From Morella rubra (Eukaryota; Streptophyta; Magnoliopsida; Fagales; Myricaceae): 64,000 nucleotides of DNA. The stretch lies in contig CM025854.1 of the NCBI GenBank assembly GCA_003952965.2, positions 30,585,495 through 30,649,494 of the forward strand. Reading direction: 5' to 3'. The notes under the pieces are model-generated. The model was not told where the DNA came from. It ran no database searches and saw only the letters and a list, made by a program, of their open reading frames with translations. Below are positions 56,627-64,000 of the stretch, piece by piece. Position numbers and translations under genes: made by a program. Position 1 is the first letter of the stretch; each line of letters opens with the position of its first letter.

Positions 56627-58691
56627 GGGACACTGGGCCATGGATTTAGCTTGATGTGCCATTGATGTCAAGTTGGACTAAAGGGTAAGGTGCATGCAAG
56701 AAGAAGACGAAGAAGATGTATGCAAGAGAAGAACACGAAGAACACGAAGGAGTGCACGTCGGCTGCATATAAGAGAAAAAATAAACAATTCATTTATGAG
56801 AGACATCTTCATGTCAGAGTCGATTTTTCATGTTTCATTTAAAGGGAAGAGTTGTTCGTCTACGAAGGATATTTGTATATAAGCCTCCGCAAAAGTCCAA
56901 AAAAAATCTCGAGAGTTTGAATTTCAGGTTGCATCCAATGGAATTAGTCATTGAAATATCTCACTTCATCTGGACCAAACCTCTTAAGCTACATAGAAGC
57001 AGTACGACCAAAGCAGCTTTCTAGCACAATGTTCTTCGCCTCGTTAGTTTCTCATCTCATCTCTTCTGTCCACTGTACTTCCGCTTCCTTCTTGTTTGCA
57101 TGCTCCTCTTAATCCGGTACCCCTGCAAGTTTAACACCCATTAGCACGAGATTACCGAGAGCAAATAGGGACACAAAAGTAGCCTCCTCATGCTTAGAGT
57201 ATTGTTCGCTGCTGTTATTATAAGCCATCTCAACAAGCATATTTCATCCTTGCTGCTGCTGTTAGTAGACTACGTGCATAATTCCTCTTCACGACTGATA
57301 GACATCAAATAAGCCCCACCGGCAAGCAGCATACTTTCATAACGTATTCAGGAATAAATGAAGCACCGTTACATTTCCCGTTTCGAAGTATTGAACTTGT
57401 ACCTGGGTTTTCTACCAAAAATTATCTATCCTTACTAGTTATTTCAATAATGACATCAGATAGAAAATGAATTACATAACCCGTAAAACATTTTCAGTTT
57501 GTGGAAGACATTTTTGTGGTAGCCCAAAATGTACGGAAGACAATTTCGTTGATTGGGAAAATATTTTCAGCAGATTGAAAATGATTTCCCCTCCCTGGAA
57601 ATTATTTTTAGTTTTCTGAAAATGAATTCCTTCCTCAAAACATTTTAAACCTGCGAAAAATAGGAGTAAGTCACCTGAAAATAGAATTTGGTCGCCTCTA
57701 AAACTATTTTAGATGAACTCGAAAGTGGATTCGCTCACCCGTTACATTTCCCGTTTTATTTTTGGGTACAGATCCTTAGTCTATTCGTTTCGTAGTACAG
57801 CCAAGCTGGAGACTTCAGAAGTATCCAACGGTCTCTCCCTTTCTACCCTGTGATTACAAAAGGTGATCTTTTTAATAATCGTCGCAAAAGTACAATTCCT
57901 CGCAATAGCTTTTTGCTTTTGTTTCCCTTTATTCCCCGTCTCCCTTTGTTTAAGATTTTACTTCCAACGTTTCAAACGCAATCGTTTCTTAAATTTTCTA
58001 TTCCCATACCCCATTACTTCTATGAAACTCTCTGTCTTCCTTCGTTTTTCTATAAAAGTACCCATTCCTCATCTCACCACCAATTTCTTGCACTCCAATT
58101 CATCTGGATGTCTTATTCTGCTGTTATTGCACTAAATCTCTAGGGCTTTGAGGCTTTGAGCTTTACATTTGTCGGCTAATGGTTCAGCAATGCTAAAGAG
58201 GTAACATACGCAAAGTCATGCCTGCTTAATTATGGACCACTGGGCTGCCCAAAATCAAGCCGAACGTTAGCAAATATGGAAAGCACTGTTTGCATCTCCT
58301 AGGTATAGAATCAAGCATATATCATGACAAAATAATCCCAGCATCTAACTGCAAGAAAAACTTCAAGGCGGAATTATCGGAAATGACCCTCTTTCTATCC
58401 ATATTTCTAAGTGTACCCACTCAGCAATTATTTGCAGGCCCTTCAGATGGTTAATTAGGAAGAACATTCGCAAAATTAAAATACACTCAAATCATCTCAT
58501 CATTCTCTGTTGCAGATTCTAGAATACTTGCAAATTGCAAAAATAATAGTTAGAAAATAGCAGCAATGCTGACTGCCGTCAAATTCTTATAGATGCACAT
58601 GCGGATCTTCTATCATTTTTTTTAGAATTATAGTCTGATTCATGGTGTACTCCGCTTCTGTTGTGGGTCACAGCCTGCACATTGTCGCTAA
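56627..58691. other. Intergenic region between convergent methyltransferase and uridine kinase genes
   Basis: 57490-57720 shows loosely repeated GAAAAT...TTTTC words. Overlapping ORFs at 57850-58143 are in different frames and unlike any family I know. The rest is 3'-UTR and unique DNA. Confidence 0.4.
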
Positions 58692-61600
58692 TTAATCATC
58701 AGTGCCAAAGTAACGATCACCAAACTCACCCAAACCTGGTATGACACGAAATTCTTCATTCAGTGCAACGTCAATCTCAGAGGTGACAATTTTTAAGGAC
58801 GGGAACCTGTTGGAAACACAATGGATTCCCTCTGGGGCCTGAAGTCAAAAAAGGGAGCAGTGAATTCAGTGTTCATGGACATTGTAGAGAGGGTACCGCT
58901 TGCAATCAGTGTAAAGATCGACTTACAGAAATGAGGTTTAGGAATATTATGTGGGCTTCTGGAACACCTTTCTGGATGAGTAGTTCAATTGCTTGATTAG
59001 CAGAATTCCCTAGAAAGGTAAGAAGATTGGATGTTGAATTATCAGCATACAAATCTTAGCTTTGGTGGATAACATGGAAAGATCCCTCTAGATCAGCAGA
59101 TCTTTAATCATATAAAAGTAATATATCTGTAAGCAATTGAGTGTATATTACTCTTAACACAATTTTGATAGCTTTGTTGGACAGGTTAAGAGCACTACAG
59201 ACACATAAGAAAGTTTATATATAAAAATGAAAAAACAGTTGAAAAGAACAGATATGGAGCTTTGGAGCAAGAAAAAGATTAAAAGGCAAGCACACCAGTT
59301 AAGCATGGCAAAAGCATAGCACTAAACCGCAAGACATTGGATCTAAGGCTTAAAAGGACTCATATTGAACTGGGGCTGGATGAGCAGGAAACAAAGGGGC
59401 AAGCGGTAACAATGTCATTGATCCAACTTTAAGTGAAGCAGTGTTTTTCTTCTTTTGCTTTAAAAAGTATTTCTAGCAAAGAGGAAAACAATGAAAAAAA
59501 CGAGGTTGATGAAAAGTTTTAAGAAATGCACTTCCCACGACCTATTATTACCAACCAGATTTGGCAGCAATTAATCTAGGGGAAGAACCATAGATTTCTA
59601 TCAAAATAAAACAAGATTACCTGTAGCCAGAACAGGGTCTAAAAGCAGGACGTGCCGTTCAGAGATATCCTTGGGAAGCTTCTCATATATAAGCTGTTTA
59701 AGGTGAGGCAAAAAATCCACTGTTAAAATAAATTACATTCCATCCTCAAAGAATTAGGAAGCATAGCTCTAGCTCTCATTCCAGCTCAAGCAAATTATTT
59801 CTTGTACAAAACAACAGTATTTACCTGCTTCCCATTATCTCCATCACGGTGAATTAAAATTTTTCCAATTTTTATTCCTTTACAGCAAGCACGCAACGCA
59901 TTTTCCATGCTTTCCCCACTAGTACATAACAAACAAGAGAAAATCTTTAGCATATCACTGTACCACAAGATGAATTGCCTATGAGGCTTATAATTTGCCT
60001 AGTATTAAGAACCTGGAGATGAGAATCTGATATTATTCATGTTTGTAGTCAAAGATGGAATCTCAGATCAAAAGGCAGGTCCTTGATAAAGAAGTCCCAT
60101 TAACAGAAACCTAAAAACACCCAAAATTAATACCTGATTCAAAGCTCACCTTCGAACAATGGAAACCCCACACAACTTCTTGCAAAAGTCAACCCCAGTA
60201 TATAATGATCCTGGCAAAGAAGAATTCCAATATTGCAAAGATATTCCATGTTACTAAGTAAGGGAAATTAATTACCCAAGATGGAAACATTGAAATCTCC
60301 ACAAGATTCACATTCCTGCTGTTCAAACAGATAGACTGCCCACACACACATGGTTTTCAAAACTCGAAAAAACTAAAATGATTGGAAATACTTGTTTTCA
60401 GAATCTGTCAATGCATAAACACCTACTGTACACAATTTATTTTGTATGCTATAACTCTCCAACTAGAGGAAAGAAAAGTTGAAAGGATAACTGAGACGAG
60501 GGGGGATAAACAAGATAACCTATATACTTGTTTCATCCACATTGAGGGAATCCACATTGTGTGCAGACCCACACAGGCAAACTCACGTCTTCAACGAGAT
60601 TACACTCAATACATCGGAGAACTAGAAAAGTATGGCATACTGATCTAGTTAGAACTTTTTAAGGATTAGATCTGGGGACATTGGAACGGGATCTGTGCTG
60701 TTGGGAAGGCAGCAGTCACGTATGTAGACACAAGAGCCTGACTATATATGTTTAAGCAACTAATCTATCTTAAAGACTAAGTTTGCAAGCACTAGAATTA
60801 TGGATGGTCAAATGGTCATGAAAATGACAACTGCATACGTGCTCTTTGACATAAAAAAGTATCCTCCTAAGTTTGAAATAATGTAGTCTGATTAGTAATA
60901 TATTAAACTGCTAATTTTAGGCTTGGATTGTTTTGCTTTGGATTCCTAACAGAAGTATTTAAAAAATTACAAACCAAAAATTCAAAAGTAAAAGAAAGAA
61001 AGAACCTGTTGGAGTAACTACTTGCTTCTCTGTAAATGGCAGATGGCCAAGGCCATGCTCCACAACCTGAAAATAGATATCAACATAATAAGTCAGGTTT
61101 TGTATTTTCTAAGAACGCAGGAACAAGAATGCATGTCAATTAATGGACTGCAGCTTAGTTATGCAGCAGAAAGTACCAGGCGAATAAGTCGATCTGAATA
61201 AAACACGAAGTCATGCTTCGATATCTCCCGGTCTCGTATCAGTGTATGCATACCTCTTATCTGCAACAAGGATCTCAAACATGAGCAAACCAAAGTAAGG
61301 ACCATACAGAAATGAAGAGATTAAACACTTTCTGTATTGGATATCAGATTACACCATCTGGGGCAGAAATTCATATGCAATTGTAACATTTCAACCATGG
61401 TTATGTCTATTGATGCATGATACCCAATGGCAATTAACCTAAGTTTCTTTTCTCTATAATACAAAACTAGCAAAAGAGACATACTGAAGGTACAAAACAC
61501 CATAATACAATCACAGATGCATATACCTGAAATGTTGACTGAATAACATACACATTCGGATATATTTTACAAAGGTCATGCTGACCAAGCTTTGTCCGGA

Positions 61601-63974
61601 TATGTTGCACAATCAAATCAATGGCTACATGATTATCACCTCCGCGGGGAATGATCACATCAGCATACTTCTTGGATGGGAGAACAAAATCATCAAAAGC
61701 AGGTTTGACAAACTTTGCATACTGCACAAGTAACATATTTTGCAATGTATCGGTTACAATGTCATCACATGTTTTAAAGATGACAAATCTTCAGAAAGCA
61801 CAAAGTCAAAATTCAGAGAGGCTCACAATCAAAAGTTTCCAAAGTAGCCACATCTATACTACAGTACATGACAAAACCATACAGTGAATGAGTGCAAGGA
61901 GCTTGATATTAAAGAAAATATAGCTTAATCATGAGTTGAATCCTTGTCTGCAGCCCATTGCTTTAGTGAAGGTGCTGCAAACTCAAGAAACAAATGAAAG
62001 AGAAAAAGAGTTGTCGACGAAAAGTATTAATGCACTGTGCACATCTTTGGTGCTTTGAGTTGTGACAGTAAATGCGTGCGTATAGATATACATAGGGAAC
62101 CAATAAACCACAGTTAGATGAACTGAAGAATAGTGTCTGTCATGAAACTTGGAACAAATACTTCTGCTAGTGATAACCTAGAAAAGCTAGAGGGAAGTTT
62201 GGGGGAAAAAGTCAATCACAACAAATCATAATGGTTAAGTAAAAAGCCTTACCTGCTCAAGAACAGAGTTTATGTCACGGCCTCTCTCAACTGTGTCGCG
62301 TCTTATTCTACGAGCAAGCCTCACATCAGCATCTATAAGCAATCATTCACCAAGAATACGATAGTGAAACATTTTCGAGCTAGAGAAGAGAAAAGGGGAG
62401 GGAGAGAGAAAGAATATGCAATATACAATAAAAACTAACGAACTGTACAAAAGGGGTAAATCTCTCTTCCAAAATTTGCCCTGTTAGGAAACAATCTAGA
62501 CTAGTATCATGGAGCTGTGAGATATCATTCTCAAGAACGTTCAAGATTTCCATCAACAGGTTTTATAGGTATACTAAAAACTATCCAGCTTGGATTGATA
62601 GAGTACCTTTCACCTGCGTATATAATTCTTTAATTCCGCGTGTTCTCTATTTGTCTGTTAACTGTACACAAACCTCGATATCATCATTATCCAAGCAGGT
62701 TCAGTGAGGCTCATTCATTTTAAGAACAAACCAAGGTTCTTCTGTGAATACCAGCCATATATTTTTCCTTTGATACTGCATTGTTCACTTCTTCTCTTCC
62801 AAATGGAGACTTTGAACGGTGATCAAAATTACATATCCACTTAATAAAAATTGGCAATTAGGCATTTCACAAAAATCTGGCTCCCCGTATCTTTTTGTTC
62901 ATTGGTGCATGCGCTATCCTCTTTCCTGAAGAGATATCCTATTCTCTTCTTTAGAAAACTCCATTGATGACAAGAAAAATATACTTTAGATAAGACCTAA
63001 AGATACAATGCAATAGTCCTGGGGTGCTTCACTCTCCGCTTAGCCAATTAGGTTGAAGACAGTCAATAGGAGTATGATAGAGAATCAAGCTGAAAATGCT
63101 GACGAGCTTGATGAGAATCCATAGAAGGTTGACCTTCAACTTCTGGGCATGGAGACACTCAGTTGAGCTCAATCTTAGTGCCTCAGTAGCTCTATTTCCA
63201 TTTTCAATTTTAAATGGTTCTTGGAAATGTGTTGATCAACAAAAAGAGCAATCTTGCCCATTCAAATGACAAACAAAGCGCCCCCCCACCCACTCTCTCT
63301 CAATTGCTTGAAGATAAAAAAGGGAAAAAATAGTTTCCTCCAAGAACTATGCCCAATCTTTTGATCCTAAATGTAAACAAGATGGTAAGGAATATTGAGA
63401 AAGTCACCAAAAAGCAGTTATAGCTATAACAAGTGATATACGATCACAGATGATTATATCAGGATGCAGAAGCAAAGATGATGAGGATGAGGATGATGTG
63501 CTTGGCAACTAGATGAAAGAGGGCAAACCTGTATCAACAAAAATCTTCATATTCATCAAATTGCGGACACGTTGGTCATGGAAAACGAGAATCCCTTCTA
63601 ATATGATAACATCAGAAGCATTTACCTGGTAAAAGCATTTTGATTGAGTTTTTGAAGAAAGTATTCTAGAAGATGGTTAACTGGATTTAGCAGACACTTC
63701 AGTTGTATGAAAACAATTAGCATACTCTCCCATTAAATCTTCTGAAAAATAATAATGAATCCTAAACCACGATGTTTGTTCACTTGGACTTGACTCCATC
63801 TTTAAAAAACTGAAGAGAAATGCAAGAATGGTTTCAAATACTCTCAATTCAGTACCTGTCTGAAACTATCTGAGCAGCGACGGTGAATCTTAAAGTCGTA
63901 AATCGGAACTTGATAAGATTGCCCAGATTTGAGCTTCTCAATGCAATCAAGAAGCTGCTCAGTGTCAAAAGCAT
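58692..63974 (-). CDS. UKL: Uridine kinase-like protein (uridine kinase-UPRT fusion), 5' part beyond window
   Basis: Eleven exons seen on the minus strand: 63974-63856, 63625-63529, 62332-62253, 61721-61527, 61260-61177, 61066-61006, 60210-60150, 59918-59825, 59693-59621, 59009-58927 and 58838-58692, joined in frame to the stop at 58692. The uridine-kinase part includes [53 protein letters not shown] and [16 protein letters not shown]. The UPRT-like part has [60 protein letters not shown] (PRPP-binding loop) and [14 protein letters not shown] at the end. The P-loop exon lies to the right of the window. UKL proteins phosphorylate uridine and cytidine in pyrimidine salvage; in Arabidopsis the UPRT domain is thought not to be active as such. 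UKL2 (At3g27190) is the closest positional match. Confidence 0.92.
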
Positions 63975-64000
63975 CTACGAAATGATCACCAAATAATCAA

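Noticed and set aside
57850..58143. Two overlapping plus-strand ORFs
   Set aside because: They overlap in different frames, are rich in Phe/Leu/Ser from a pyrimidine-rich tract and match nothing known.

Overview
The window is nuclear DNA of a flowering plant. The genes have many GT-AG introns, and they include plant-only families: DUF247, CYP94, plastid S21 and kelch F-box. Retroelements, SINE-like repeats and MITEs lie between them. Moderate GC and the gene set suggest a eudicot or other non-grass angiosperm, probably woody, but the species cannot be fixed from sequence alone.

Layout, left to right. An NT-C2 (EEIG1/EHBP1) domain gene (+, 297-5559) converges on an adenylate-kinase-like gene (-, 6795-8717). 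Next is a decayed DUF247 gene (9757-15538) split near its 3' end by a 4.9-kb Ty1/copia element (-, 10396-15342). A second, open DUF247 copy (18225 onward) runs into a 1000-N assembly gap. The 3' half of sulfite oxidase follows the gap (20351-22982). Then come an intronless CYP94B-type P450 (25011-26525), FIDGETIN-LIKE 1 (-, 27199-31914), a tRNA-Pro(UGG), a BAF60/SWP73 chromatin-remodelling subunit (-, 33760-35726) and an intronless kelch F-box gene carrying a miR2111 site (-, 37815-39122). A gene-poor, MITE-rich stretch leads to plastid ribosomal protein S21 (45017-46248). An internally duplicated membrane protein (49777-51126), a TrmA/RumA-type RNA methyltransferase with 15 exons (52408-56626) and the 3' part of a uridine kinase-like gene (-, 58692-63974, continuing off the right edge) complete the window.

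The genes are ordinary single-copy housekeeping or regulatory loci with no operon-like logic. From memory, their order resembles two Arabidopsis chromosome 3 blocks (about At3g018-019 and At3g271) joined together. I rebuilt exon structures by hand; for every complete multi-exon gene the exon lengths sum to a multiple of three and the reading frame is continuous.

The most unusual feature is inside the copia element. Its reverse-transcriptase segment is present twice in opposite orientation (arms 11530-11869 and 12021-12356), identical apart from a 4-bp deletion. This makes a potential long hairpin in an otherwise very young insertion (LTRs differ at one base). Other points of note are the near-perfect miR2111 site, a degenerate P-loop in the adenylate-kinase-like protein, a 492-bp internal duplication in an unrecognised membrane protein, a probable GC-AG intron, and two MITEs with 9-bp target duplications (one in a plain T-run).
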